Shown one piece after another: positions 1-10,156 of a DNA stretch of 64,000 bases. Source of the stretch: Albugo candida (taxonomy: Eukaryota > Oomycota > Peronosporomycetes > Albuginales); NCBI GenBank assembly GCA_040437565.1, contig JBDOQK010000001.1:1033907-1097906 (forward strand), read 5' to 3'. Each line of letters starts with the position of its first letter. Positions within the stretch are counted from its first letter, which is position 1. The notes beneath the pieces are model-generated. The model was given only the letters and a program-made list of their open reading frames with translations. It had not been told where the DNA came from and ran no database searches. The position numbers and the translations under genes were made by a program.

Positions 1-1378
1 GCTTTCCGAGCGGGATGCATCGTTTCTCGTGCTCACTTGCAAACACAAATGAGGCCAAAAGTGGCAATTTTGGCACCCTATCTTGTCGTTGTAGTATCGC
101 CATCAAGTTACCAACTGTCCACATTAGAGGTGTTTCTAATCTTCCGTACTGTTCCAATCCGAATCCAGCCACACTCACGTCCATAAANNNNNNNNNNNNN
201 NNNNNNNNNNNNNNNNNNNNNNNNNNNNNNNNNNNNNNNNNNNNNNNNNNNNNNNNNNNNNNNNNNNNNNNNNNNNNNNNNNNNNNNCTTATTTGTCCAT
301 GAAGAGCAAGTGAGAGGCTTTCCGAGCGGGATGCATCGTTTCTCGTGCTCACTTGCAAACACAAATGAGGCCAAAAGTGGCAATTTTGGCACCCTATCTT
401 GTCGTTGTAGTATCGCCATCAAGTTACCAACTGTCCACATTAGAGGTGTTTCTAATCTTCCGTACTGTTCCAATCCGAATCCAGCCACACTCACGTCCAT
501 AAAGTCTAAGAGTTTGCTTTTAGAACAGCTAATAGTTGATACAATTTTCTCGTTCAAGTCTTGTCGTGCTTCAAGCTGGGGATCTAATTGTGCAACGGAT
601 TTAGAGAGGGGCACCATCAGTATCTCCTGTTTGAACGGAATAGAAAAAGTGGTGACAGATTGCCAAACACATCCTTTCTCATCGTATAAATCTGTTTGTA
701 TATCAAACTCAATCTCAGTCTCCAAAAATCGTTTCTTCTGGAGGATCATCAGGCACTACAAAGTCGTCAGAGCGGTAAGTTCTATGTCGTAGTGTGTACA
801 AACCTGGAAGCCAACAAAATCACTTGTAACAAGCGAAGAATCTTCAGCCGTCTCTGACTCCTCGAGCACTACCGGTACTTGATCCGGGAATTGCATATTG
901 AGTTGTCGAAGTTGACAAACTGACAATGCTTTAATATGAGCAGACTCGACACTTGCTGGAAACTTGGAATGACCAAGTATTTGGAGAAACAAGCTACTGA
1001 TAGCGATTTGAGGAAAGATGAACGGGATCGTCTCCAATTTGAGCTGTTCGTAGCCCAAAGTTGCAGTGAGTTTAGCAAAATCCGATGAAAGTAAAGCAAA
1101 GCGACACTGGAGATTTATCATCGGGCAAGGAGATCGAAGTATACTTTTTTTCCATCCCCATTTCGTGTATTTCGAGAGCCGGCAGCGCCACAGAAATTCA
1201 CGAGTACCGAGATCCGAAGGCGATGGTAAAGCTGGGAAACTGCAAAGCGACCAATGAGGATTTCAAAAGTCACATCAATTCAGTACCTGCGAGCGAGATC
1301 ATGATCCCACGTGATGAAAATATACAGCAAAGGCGTCAAAATGGCGACAAATATCAAGCAAACAATCCATGCAGTCAT
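1..1378 (-). CDS. MaoC/hotdog-like protein with N-terminal membrane anchor (3' end outside window)
   Basis: Exons 1287-1378, 804-1239 and 755 leftwards are joined by introns of 47 nt (1240-1286) and 48 nt (756-803); the first two exons total 528 nt, so frame is kept. The N-terminus (MTAWIVCLIFVAILTPLLYI) is a likely signal anchor. The middle part (LETIPFIFPQIAISSLFLQI) resembles the 'P-T-Y-P-h-h-h-A-F-P' block of MaoC-like acyl dehydratases. Exon 3 has a strand pattern ending DEKGCVWQSVTTF and a PLMWTVGNLMAILQ segment like the MaoC 'GMWT..C.AALE' helix, followed by a PLGKPL strand. The usual catalytic D..H pair is not obvious, so it may be a structural or thioesterase-type hotdog protein. A 100-N gap with repeated flanks lies in the last exon. 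It is divergent to the SLC1 gene. The family is inferred from pattern only. Confidence 0.5.
188..287. other. Assembly gap (100 N) with repeated flanks
   Basis: The 187 bases before the gap (1-187) reappear after it at 317-503 with no difference seen by eye. This points to two contig ends that overlap but were not merged. Confidence 0.9.
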
Positions 1379-1630
1379 ATTATGTAGTCTACATTATAAT
1401 AAACCCCTACATTAGTGTTCCACAAATCAAATCATATCAACCAATCAAATACATGTCGTCCAATTGCAGCGACAACATGAGCGTTCATGGAATCATTTCA
1501 CATTCCGTGAATCAGTCCGACGTTGTGGTACCACTCTCTCCACCGCGGCAGTATGCGTGTAGCCTTCGCATCGGTTGATTCCTTCATGGATCATTTGAAC
1601 GGCTCCATCGTGCGGAGCGATTCGAATCGC

Positions 1631-1730
1631 NNNNNNNNNNNNNNNNNNNNNNNNNNNNNNNNNNNNNNNNNNNNNNNNNNNNNNNNNNNNNNNNNNNNNN
1701 NNNNNNNNNNNNNNNNNNNNNNNNNNNNNN
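1631..1730. other. Assembly gap (100 N) with repeated flanks
   Basis: Bases 1485-1630 recur as 1731-1876. Both copies carry the first codons of the SLC1-type transporter, so the left ATG at 1553 is probably the same codon as the one at 1799. Confidence 0.9.
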
Positions 1731-1798
1731 TCATGGAATCATTTCACATTCCGTGAATCAGTCCGACGTTGTGGTACCACTCTCTCCACCGCGGCAGT

Positions 1799-3520
1799 AT
1801 GCGTGTAGCCTTCGCATCGGTTGATTCCTTCATGGATCATTTGAACGGCTCCATCGTGCGGAGCGATTCGAATCGCTATACTTTCAGCCCAGAAACCACC
1901 TTCCTCCCTTCCCCACGTTCCTCTCAGCCTCCGTGTATGACGCCCGAAGCCGCAGAACCACTTCCACTCCGCTCGATCCTGCGAAAAGAGCCGATACAGA
2001 CTGATTATCACGCTTCAATGGACGGATTGGAAATGCGCGATATGTTTGCAACTGGAATCAATCAACGAGATTCCATCAGCTTGATCATGATTCTCGGCTC
2101 GGCGATTTCTGGGATTGCGCTTGGATTCATCCTCAGTGGCTACGAAATAGGCGAAGATGCGACCCGATGGCTTGAATTACCCGGTCATTTGTTTATTAAA
2201 GCGCTGAAATGTCTGATTGTTCCGATGGTTTTTTGCAGCATTGTAACTTGTATCGCCGAATTTATAGCTGTTGGGCACGAGGTCGCAGTTGGAGCACGTA
2301 CGATCGTCGCATTTGTGAGTATGACACTTCTTTCATCGTTCACGGGAACCTTTTTCGGATGGCTATTTCTTCCATTTTTTCGTGTGCAAAAGACACTTTT
2401 GTACACGGAAGATGTCGTCCCAACACTCGCGCTTCGATGTCCCGATGGACGATATCTCACTCAGCTCGTCAACGATACGATTGTCTGTATGGCCACTCGG
2501 AATAAAACGGAAAGCGCACAATTCGAACTCGATGATATTTCATACACATTTGCATCAAAGTCTCCAACATTTGTCAATTTATCAGTATCCAAAGAGATCT
2601 TTGGCCTCTTGAACCAACTCATTCCAACTAATGTGTTGGAAGCTTTTGTGGAAGGCTCCACGCTCGGTGTCATCTCCTTCGCGATTCTGTTTGGTGTCGC
2701 CATCACCAAAAGCTTCCGACCGACAAAAGAAGTGACGGAAAATTACCCGCTTTTGCTCATCACGCAAGTTGGAATTCTTGTTCGAATGATTCTCAATGGC
2801 GTTATGGCAGTCCTTCCCATTGCGATTATCTCACTACTCGCAGGTGCGATCGTCAAACTCCCGTGTTCATTGGAATTAGTAAAAAGTGTTGGATTTCTCG
2901 GATTCGCATTGCTATCGGCGCTGGTGACTGTGACATTTGGAGTCCTTGGACTTACGATGCTCTTAATTGCCAGACGAAATGTGTTCTCCTACCTGAAAGC
3001 GATCATTCCAGCGCAAATCTTCATCGCAAGCTATTGTTCTTCCATCGCCACTTTGCCTGTAACGATACGATGCGTGGAATCGACTCGGGAAGTGCCTACC
3101 TCTATCGCGCGATTTGTATTATCGCTGGGAGCAAGTTGCAATCTGAATGGAACTGCAGTGTACATGCCATTAGCTTGCTTGTTTATGGCCAAAATAAGCG
3201 GAATCGAAGCTCATTTGAGTATCATGTCGTACATCCGACTCGCATTAGTAAGTGCGATTGCTTCATATGGCGTTGCTCCTGTTCCACATTCCGGTCTTGT
3301 GATGATTATGACCATATGGAAAACAGTATTTCACACAGATGTTCCGGCCGTATTCTCCATTATGGTCGGCGTCGATTGGCTTTTGGATCGTGCGTGTGCG
3401 GTTGTGAATGTGACAAATGACGCTTTACTAGCACGAATCATTGTTGGCCGCATCAAGGATCCCGGACCACCGGCTCCGATTGTCACCTTTGGACCAGTGT
3501 TTCATCACGAGCCGAAATGA
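1799..3520 (+). CDS. SLC1/DAACS family dicarboxylate or amino-acid:cation symporter
   Basis: A single-exon, 573-aa integral membrane protein of the SLC1 (EAAT/ASCT, bacterial GltPh/DctA) family, which imports acidic or neutral amino acids or dicarboxylates with Na+ or H+. Residues 1-90 are a hydrophilic cytosolic tail; the first membrane helix starts near residue 92. The paired re-entrant-loop region is clear: CSSIATLPVTIRC matches the serine-rich HP1 motif, NLNGT (448-452) matches the Na+-binding NMDGT motif, and DRACAVVNVTNDA (from 530) matches the TM8 substrate-binding motif. The large loop around residues 215-260 carries NxT/S sites, as in eukaryotic members. The start at 1799 is the first ATG; upstream in-frame codons are non-ATG. 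The stop lies 88 bp from the convergent ADA2 stop. Substrate is not predictable because the motif residues differ from well-studied members. Confidence 0.93.
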   Translation: MRVAFASVDSFMDHLNGSIVRSDSNRYTFSPETTFLPSPRSSQPPCMTPEAAEPLPLRSILRKEPIQTDYHASMDGLEMRDMFATGINQRDSISLIMILGSAISGIALGFILSGYEIGEDATRWLELPGHLFIKALKCLIVPMVFCSIVTCIAEFIAVGHEVAVGARTIVAFVSMTLLSSFTGTFFGWLFLPFFRVQKTLLYTEDVVPTLALRCPDGRYLTQLVNDTIVCMATRNKTESAQFELDDISYTFASKSPTFVNLSVSKEIFGLLNQLIPTNVLEAFVEGSTLGVISFAILFGVAITKSFRPTKEVTENYPLLLITQVGILVRMILNGVMAVLPIAIISLLAGAIVKLPCSLELVKSVGFLGFALLSALVTVTFGVLGLTMLLIARRNVFSYLKAIIPAQIFIASYCSSIATLPVTIRCVESTREVPTSIARFVLSLGASCNLNGTAVYMPLACLFMAKISGIEAHLSIMSYIRLALVSAIASYGVAPVPHSGLVMIMTIWKTVFHTDVPAVFSIMVGVDWLLDRACAVVNVTNDALLARIIVGRIKDPGPPAPIVTFGPVFHHEPK

Positions 3521-3608
3521 ATTCGATTTCAGATTGAGACGAATGGTAGCTTTCAGCGAGTGGTGGAGTGTTCTTCCAGTACTTTGGAGGTGACGCTCTC
3601 TTGACACG

Positions 3609-5482
3609 TCAATTCTTCGCTGCTGGTTTCAGTACAATGGGCTCGTGTGCTATCTGAAGCAACTCTGAGAAAGAAACGCTCATCAAATCACATCGAAATC
3701 GTACCTGAAATCAGTCTGGGCTCACGTTGGACCCATCCACAACTGACAAAGAAATCATAGATATCTTCAGATTTTTCAACGTCTACCACAACGGGATGAG
3801 GGTCAATAATAAACATCAGGAAGCAGCATTATCTACCGAGCTTTACGATCTGTTGAGCTGCATCTGGTGTCAAGTATCCCATTCGGTAACACTCGCGTAT
3901 CAAAACGTCTTTGATGACCAAATAATGCTACAGAACGCGACGTTAGCAACAGGGAACGTCTTACGTGTAGGGAGAAACCTACTTTTGGCAAGAGCTGGAG
4001 TTTACTGCAAAGCTCCTTCTCGGTTGGTGCGAGAAGATGAGCTCCTGGTGCTCCATCCACTAGCGAAGTCGCAATCCGTTTCGACGTTCCTCGACCAGCA
4101 TCCTCGCCTGCTTCATCCACTCGAGATCGCTTGTTGCTCGACGTATCGCTAACGTCTTCGTCCTGAAGTCCAGTAAAACGCTCTCGATATCGACTTGCTC
4201 GATCTTTCCCATTATAAGTTGATCGTGTTGAATCATATAAATAGGAGGCATTATCCCTCTGCTTTTGCATCGCCAACTCAGTCTCTCGCTTCTTCTTCTC
4301 TTGCTCATACAATTCAGCTTCAGCGAGTGTTTTGATCCCATTCCGTCGATATTCCTGCAATAAGACAATCTGTTTCTGCAAACGCATCGCTGTGATAAGT
4401 CCTTGAATCAACTCTTCATGCTCTTGAGGAGTGTGGAAGCGAGCAAATGGACGCATCTGAGCAATAATCTCCCGCTCTTCTTTGGGTCGCCTTCGTTCCA
4501 CTTGCAGATGCTTCTTATAATCCAACAAGCCGTGCTCGATCACAAATTGTTTCCGACGCGCTCGTTCATCCAATTTCGAGTTATAAATTTCGATCACTTT
4601 GAGCTTAAGCGCTCGTTCTGTCGGACTATCATCCTCTGCAAACTCCATATCCGATAGTATGACCTCAGCATCATTGTCGTATTCCACATCGAAATCTCCT
4701 CTCAGTGGCATGTAACCAGCCAATTCTGTTCCTACCATCTGCTTGACTGGAGTCGTTCCCGTATTAGTTCTCACTTGTTTGCCTTCTTCTTGATCATTCT
4801 TCATCTTCTTTACCGGCGTGGAAGGAGCCTCTTCCTCCACTGAAGAAGCCCGTGCATCTCTGTGTTCGCTCTGATTCACATGATCTACTTGCTGAGAGCC
4901 ACATGTATCATCTAAGAACTGCGGAAGCTGATCTTCCTGACTCAAATACGCATTCATATAATGTGCTTCACATTTCTTCTCACTCTTTGTACCAATGTAA
5001 TCCGCAATATCTTTCCAATTTCCCATTCCAAACAGCTTGATACCGTCCAATAAGAGGAGATCCTCCTCAGCAGTCCAATCGGTGCTTCCAATATCTTTAA
5101 ATGGCGATTTTGTGCCGTTGTTTTGCTCAATCGCGGAATCCTTCAGAGTAATCGCTCGTTTTGAGTCTTTTACGAGCGGAAACGCTAAACAATCCGAAAC
5201 ATTATAACTGTGTGTTTTCTTATGCTGTGCGACTTCGCTTCCTACTGCAAAACACTCGACACACAGCTCGATGACAGGCGGCAGTGAGGCGCTGGTAGAA
5301 GCGCATTCGTTGCATGTTATGCGAATCGTACGAGAAAGATCTTTATGGCAACTAACGCAGTTCTTAGGTCGCTCCGTTACCTTGAAACAAAACTCTTCTC
5401 CGTCCTTTGACGTCTCTGCGACTTTATCATTGGTTTCGTGCTTGATTTCACTTTCATCGTCGCGGATCACGGGCGCCGCCAT
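3609..5482 (-). CDS. ADA2: Transcriptional adaptor ADA2 (SAGA-type acetyltransferase complex)
   Basis: Four exons: 3983-5482, 3837-3927, 3705-3782 and 3609-3664, with introns of 55, 54 and 40 nt; the coding total of 1725 nt gives 574 aa. The N-terminus has a ZZ zinc finger (about residues 40-95, CVSCHKDL...CNEC...CVEC...HKKTHSY), then a SANT/Myb domain (about 133-180, DWTAEEDLLLLDGIKLFGMG), then the ADA2-specific middle with a charged helix (MRPFARFHTPQEHEELI...). After splicing, the C-terminus becomes a SWIRM domain (LLPKHYLVIKDVLIRECYRM followed by IYDFFVSCGWV), the expected ADA2 end. ADA2 bridges and activates the GCN5 histone acetyltransferase in the nucleus. The ATG is only 59 bp past the stop of the upstream cis-prenyltransferase, so regulatory space is minimal. 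Confidence 0.95.
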
Positions 5483-5541
5483 TGGAAGATTTTGAAATAG
5501 TGTTGAGAAATGTATGCATTCTATTTGTACATTATTCTAGG

Positions 5542-6811
5542 TCATTTGCCATATCGACGTTGCCGTCGGCTATATTCGTGCAAAAGCGCTTGAAAATCTT
5601 GCTTTTGGAATTCCGGCCATAATTTATCTGCAAAAATAAGTTCCGTATAAGCAATTTGATACAGTAAAAAGTTACTGATTCGATGCTCGCCCGATGTACG
5701 CAGCAATACGTCCGGATCAGGTGAGTCTCTAATGCGTAGTGAATGATTAAAGAGTGATGGACGTTCAAGCATCGTATACCTTGTCAATAAGTGATTGCTG
5801 ACAACAGTCTCATCAATGTCAGCAGCGCGCATGCAGCCAGACTCTATTTTCTCGCCAATTTGCTTGAAAGCACAGACGAGTTCCTCACGCGCACCATAAC
5901 TAATAAACAGACATAAGCGGAAGTGTTATCTCACTCGAGTCAAACGCATTTTGTACCTCGCACATATGTTAAGCTGTAGTGTTTGACACTCGGCGGTTGT
6001 CTTCTCCGTATCCTGGATCGCAGTGACGACATGCTTAGGTAGTTTGGTGCTGTTTGTTACATGGACTCGAATCCGGATATCTTTCTGGATTGCCCGTGGT
6101 ATAATTTCATGCATGAATTGGTCAAAGAGGGCTAGCAGCGTGTCGATTTCATCTTGCGGACGACTCCAGTTTTCTTGTCAGCAAAACTCAGCAAGGTCGA
6201 AAGAGGAATTGTCATGTGGCTCCTCACCGCTCGAAAATGCATACACTGTGAGAATCTCTACACCATACTCAATGCACCAGTCTATAAATGAGACGAGTGT
6301 TTTACTTCCATCAGCATGACCGCGAACGCTAAGCCCATATTTCGCTTTTCCAAATCGTCGATTACCGTCCATGATAACAGCAAGATGCTTTGGTATCTAT
6401 AGGATATACGGTATGAATGCATCAAAGCTAATAACAGGAACACGGAGGTCAACGTACCTTGTACTTGCCTGCTGGTAGCGAGCTGGGAACCTGACATGTA
6501 AATTGTCTGCTGATTTGATAGAAACGACCAAAAAAAGCAAGCAAGGAATGCACGGTTTTTTGCAGGTAGGATTCATCAATGATGTGTAATTTTCTATCCT
6601 GGATTGGCTTCAATGCACAAAAAATCATGAGGCTGATAATGATGATCAAGCACATGATGGCGACTGGTAATCCCACGAGGAACCACGCTTCTGTGTGCAA
6701 TGAGACCGGCCAGAAACCGAGAAAATGGACATTTTGTCCGATAGTACTCATTGTCTGGCGACTTTGTATCGCTCGTATACCAAGCAATACGTTGGTGCTC
6801 TCTGTTACCAT
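5542..6811 (-). CDS. cis-prenyltransferase (dehydrodolichyl/undecaprenyl diphosphate synthase) with N-terminal membrane helix
   Basis: Four exons: 6458-6811, 6228-6396, 5957-6173 and 5542-5899, with introns of 61, 54 and 57 nt, giving 365 aa in frame. It condenses isopentenyl diphosphate units in cis onto farnesyl diphosphate to make the dolichol backbone for protein glycosylation at the ER. Splicing restores each signature: IPKHLAVIMDGNRRFGK (catalytic Asp and substrate loop), YAFSSENWSRPQDEI, SYGAREELV, and PDVLLRTSGEHRISNFLLYQ followed by FADKLWPEF. The C-terminal R-x-S-G-E form resembles the active DHDDS/Rer2 type rather than the NgBR partner. Ahead of the catalytic domain is an extra segment with a membrane helix (LVGLPVAIMCLIIIISLMIF), unlike bacterial UppS. 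The ATG lies in a 37-bp stretch repeated across the 6817-6916 gap; an internal Met (MSTIGQNVHF) is an alternative start. Confidence 0.93.
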
Positions 6812-6816
6812 AAAGC

Positions 6817-6916
6817 NNNNNNNNNNNNNNNNNNNNNNNNNNNNNNNNNNNNNNNNNNNNNNNNNNNNNNNNNNNNNNNNNNNNNNNNNNNNNNNNNNNN
6901 NNNNNNNNNNNNNNNN
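6817..6916. other. Assembly gap (100 N) with repeated flanks
   Basis: A 37-bp stretch before the gap (6780-6816) is repeated after it (6917-6953). It contains the likely start codon of the cis-prenyltransferase. Confidence 0.88.
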
Positions 6917-6953
6917 CCAAGCAATACGTTGGTGCTCTCTGTTACCATAAAGC

Positions 6954-7513
6954 TGCACCGCAATCTTATCTCAAATTAATTTTAGCCAATCGCATGGTAC
7001 CTTGTCTGCTCGGTGGCGACAATCTGACGAAAATGCGCGATTGCGTTATAAAGAGCTTGCATTCGAGTAAAGTGATGCAGGAAAGATACACGAGCATTTA
7101 GTACAAAAAGAAAGATTTTGAGTGATAAAAGGTAGCAATTTCTCTCTTAGTGTAATGCTTATTTCACAACAAGCAAAGTAGATGTGGGGTCAAGACTTCA
7201 TGTAGCGTACAAGGCAATCACCGGGACAAAGAGAGCTCTCGGAGGGGCCCGAAGGAGTGAATGGAAGGCGTGAATTTGCGTCAGCAACGTTCAGCATGAT
7301 GGACTGCTTCTATTTTCTTATAAGAGTTGCAATATCACATATATCGTACCCACCATTCGATTCTTCAGACCAAATCGACATGTGTCTTTATCTCATTGGC
7401 CATCGGATATAAAAAATGTTTTATCAACATTCGACCAAAATGATGCAGAAATCGCTTTATGTTATTCTTTGAACTGGGAAGAAAAATCGCATTTCTCATT
7501 TCCAATTCTCCCG
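6954..7513. promoter_or_regulatory. Divergent intergenic region between cis-prenyltransferase and HAD phosphatase 1
   Basis: About 560 bp without a convincing gene. It lies between two genes transcribed away from each other, so both promoters should be here. No canonical element stands out to the eye. Confidence 0.4.
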
Positions 7514-8866
7514 ATGAAGTACAACAACTGGGCTTTGTTTACAATAGGCGCCCTCAACCTTCACGGTATCGAGCCAGAAGGAATTCCATATGATGTGAAC
7601 GACTTGCCCGCTTACAACAAGCATTTTCTAAACAAAGTGATCGAAAATATCGATTCCACGAAAGCTCATTCTGCTGTCTTTGATCATGACGGAACTTTGG
7701 TCGTAGGCGATATATCTGTCGCCATGATGTCTGAACAAATATCAAGCTTTATGTATGCACTTCCCATAGAAAAGAAAGCATTTGTATCGATTCTTTCTCT
7801 CGGATACGACAAAGGATTGAAAGACGAATGTCTGAAGAACGGGATGCACACCGAAATTGGAATTGATGCCACTAACAAACCTGTCACCTTCCAAAAGCTT
7901 TTGAAAAGTATTTTTGAGGATTATGTGGTTCTGAAGGCCAAGCAGACAGAAAAAACGTCTCAGGAAGATCATTTGAATAATTTTCAAGCCAAGCTCGGTT
8001 TCTACAATGATGCTATCTGGGGGATTGCTAAGAGAGTAGATGCATCTCATCCTTGTAAACATGAACTCGGTCTTAGATTGCTCTCGCAATTATGGATTGG
8101 GCTAACGAGAGAAGAGCTCAACACTCTTATCGATAAAACCTGGAAGAATGGCGCTGATAAGAAAACACAAGTGTACGAATCGACTGGTGATCTGCAAGTG
8201 ATAGGACATCAACGCCCCGGGATTAAAGTGATATCACAACAAGTCTCGCTGATAAGTGCGTTGCAAAAGAAACAAGTGAAAGTCTACATCATCACTGCTG
8301 CGCCGGCTTACATCGTACAACAACTTTCTCACCACTATGGGATTCATAAAGACAACGTTCATGGTCTTCAGCTGAACTTTGACGTCAACCATAAGTGCAT
8401 TGGTGTAGATGTGACGGATGCTACATATGGTATTGGCAAGGCTAAGAAGCTTAAAGAGTTGGACCTGGGAGTACTTGTACTTGCCTCAGGCGATAGCATG
8501 GGCGATTACGAAATGCTGCAAGCTGTCGGTATCCCAACGGGGATAAAGTTAATTGTCAATGCGATACCTTCTGACCAAAAGCTGTTGGAACTGTACGGTC
8601 AAGCATGTGACAGTGTGAAGGAATATTTTAAAAAGGAGAATGAATTGGCAACGCCATTGAGCCCCAGAATTCTAATCCAAGGCGTTGATCGTACAGCACT
8701 GACGTGGATCCCTACTGCTTACTCGACGGATAATGATGGAACACCAAAGTACACCGCAAGCAGGCAATGTGAAGAGTACAATTCTGTCCCCATCAATGCA
8801 GTTGGAGTCTACAATCGTAAACATGCATCACGTCGTCGGCTTGTAAGATACATACACGACCAATGA
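7514..8866 (+). CDS. HAD-superfamily phosphatase, tandem copy 1
   Basis: An uninterrupted 450-aa protein of the haloacid dehalogenase superfamily. Motif I is FDHDGTL (Asp57 nucleophile, Asp59 acid/base), motif II is the Thr of IITAAP, and motif IV is GDSMGDYEM (Asp327, Asp331) for Mg2+. This DxDGT...GDSxGDxE layout is shared with phosphoserine- and phosphocholine-type phosphatases; a helical cap sits between motifs I and II. I chose the ATG at 7514 because the in-frame extension upstream begins with a non-ATG codon. The paralogue at 10157 starts similarly and shares the block Y-N-K-H-F-L and the C-terminal IQGVD...TWIPTAYS. The substrate is unknown. Unlike its neighbour it lacks the long C-terminal tail and membrane helix. 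The first 20 residues are only weakly hydrophobic. Confidence 0.85.
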   Translation: MKYNNWALFTIGALNLHGIEPEGIPYDVNDLPAYNKHFLNKVIENIDSTKAHSAVFDHDGTLVVGDISVAMMSEQISSFMYALPIEKKAFVSILSLGYDKGLKDECLKNGMHTEIGIDATNKPVTFQKLLKSIFEDYVVLKAKQTEKTSQEDHLNNFQAKLGFYNDAIWGIAKRVDASHPCKHELGLRLLSQLWIGLTREELNTLIDKTWKNGADKKTQVYESTGDLQVIGHQRPGIKVISQQVSLISALQKKQVKVYIITAAPAYIVQQLSHHYGIHKDNVHGLQLNFDVNHKCIGVDVTDATYGIGKAKKLKELDLGVLVLASGDSMGDYEMLQAVGIPTGIKLIVNAIPSDQKLLELYGQACDSVKEYFKKENELATPLSPRILIQGVDRTALTWIPTAYSTDNDGTPKYTASRQCEEYNSVPINAVGVYNRKHASRRRLVRYIHDQ

Positions 8867-9577
8867 CGGACAGACACGATTAAAAATATGCGCTATGAGA
8901 CTGCAGCTTTGAACTAACTTGGTAATCAATAAGCAATTTCTTCACCTTCATTTCAGTGAATAGATCTCTGCTTCAGACATGTCTTCCTATCAGTCTCTAA
9001 ATTGCATATAGTAGCTCAGTGCATGAGCACTACCATCCTGATGACCGATAGTCAATGTTTATGTGATCACCGATACATACGGTCAATCGATGGTTAACAC
9101 ATGCACGTTGTAAGGAAACCTTTTGCTTCTATGAATTTCTGCTAGTTGAAACGATTGTCCGAGTCATTAAATGCAACTGAGGTACAAGAAGATGTCTCAT
9201 GATAGACAGATAGCATGAATGAATTACTCCGAGAATAGAGTCATACGGTTGTGTTTTGGACATTGTGAATGACGCTAACTTCGAGAAGTACAACTAAAAC
9301 TGTAATCTACTACGGCTTAATCTTTTGACTACTAAATTGAGCATTCTTTGTGCTTCAAACGATCGTCCAGGAAGAACCAAAGTCCATAGAGTTGTTATGG
9401 AGAGCACTTTGCATATAAGTGCCGGTAAAAGTGCATCAAATTTTGACGTGAGATATGCATACCATTCATTGAACGAAGCGAAGACATCTCATTGTCGAAG
9501 CGCAATGGATTTAGTGCGTTAGCGATTGCTGCAGTAATTATATAAAATTCAATTTGCTATCATATTGATTATATATC
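8867..9577. other. Intergenic region between the two HAD phosphatases
   Basis: Roughly 700 bp of AT-rich sequence. I see no coding stretch related to the flanking phosphatases, and no RNA gene. Confidence 0.4.
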
Positions 9578-9844
9578 ATGTTACGCGCAGAAGAAAGCAC
9601 AGCAGTACTCGCAAACCTCTCCGTAACTGTGGGCAAAAGCCTGACTTTTTATGTTCCCGCAGTCACAAGGTGGGCTGCTTCTATTCTTGCTTCTGATCTT
9701 AAAAAGATATTCGGCCTATCAGCACCCGATGGATACTCTTTCGAGCAACTTCGAATAGCTGATGGCTCTTCTATAGCCGAAATCGGACAATTGGCACAAC
9801 AAAGCGCCCTCGGAAAAAGCCGGCTTTATTCCAGGAAGGTTTGA
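9578..9844 (+). CDS. Small hypothetical ORF (88 aa)
   Basis: ATG-started ORF beginning MLRAEESTAVLANLSV and ending GKSRLYSRKV. Composition is protein-like, with a mildly hydrophobic middle (VPAVTRWAASILASDLKK). I do not recognise it. It sits between the tandem phosphatase genes on the same strand; it could be a short gene, a leftover exon or a chance ORF. Confidence 0.25.
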   Translation: MLRAEESTAVLANLSVTVGKSLTFYVPAVTRWAASILASDLKKIFGLSAPDGYSFEQLRIADGSSIAEIGQLAQQSALGKSRLYSRKV

Positions 9845-10156
9845 CTGAATTTTTGTATGGGAAATTCCTGAAAAAAATCAATGCATGGAGAATGTTAATC
9901 TGAATACAATCTCCATGAGGATTGTGCCTTTGCCTACTCTTTCATTAGTTCTTGTTCGAAGCACAATGAATGCTGCATGGACTCTGTAGCAGTGTATATG
10001 CGTGTGCTTCGCAGGATCGATCTCACATCCATTCATCTCGTGGCAAAGATACTACTGCTTTTCCCACTCAAGCCCTCGGAATGTGGTACTTTTCTTCCGA
10101 CGGTGCAATTGCTTGAATCGATAGTCCACTCAATCGCTCATTTTCCATTTCCACTG

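Noticed and set aside
1523-1630. A separate upstream transporter start exon
   Set aside because: It is the left copy of the repeated flank around the 1631-1730 gap, not an independent exon.
2863-3420. Long plus-strand open frame (185 aa) inside the SLC1 gene
   Set aside because: It overlaps the transporter in another frame, has no family pattern, and the transporter frame carries all the motifs.
3727-4152. Plus-strand 141-aa open frame opposite ADA2
   Set aside because: It covers the spliced SWIRM exons of ADA2 on the other strand and looks like an antisense shadow.
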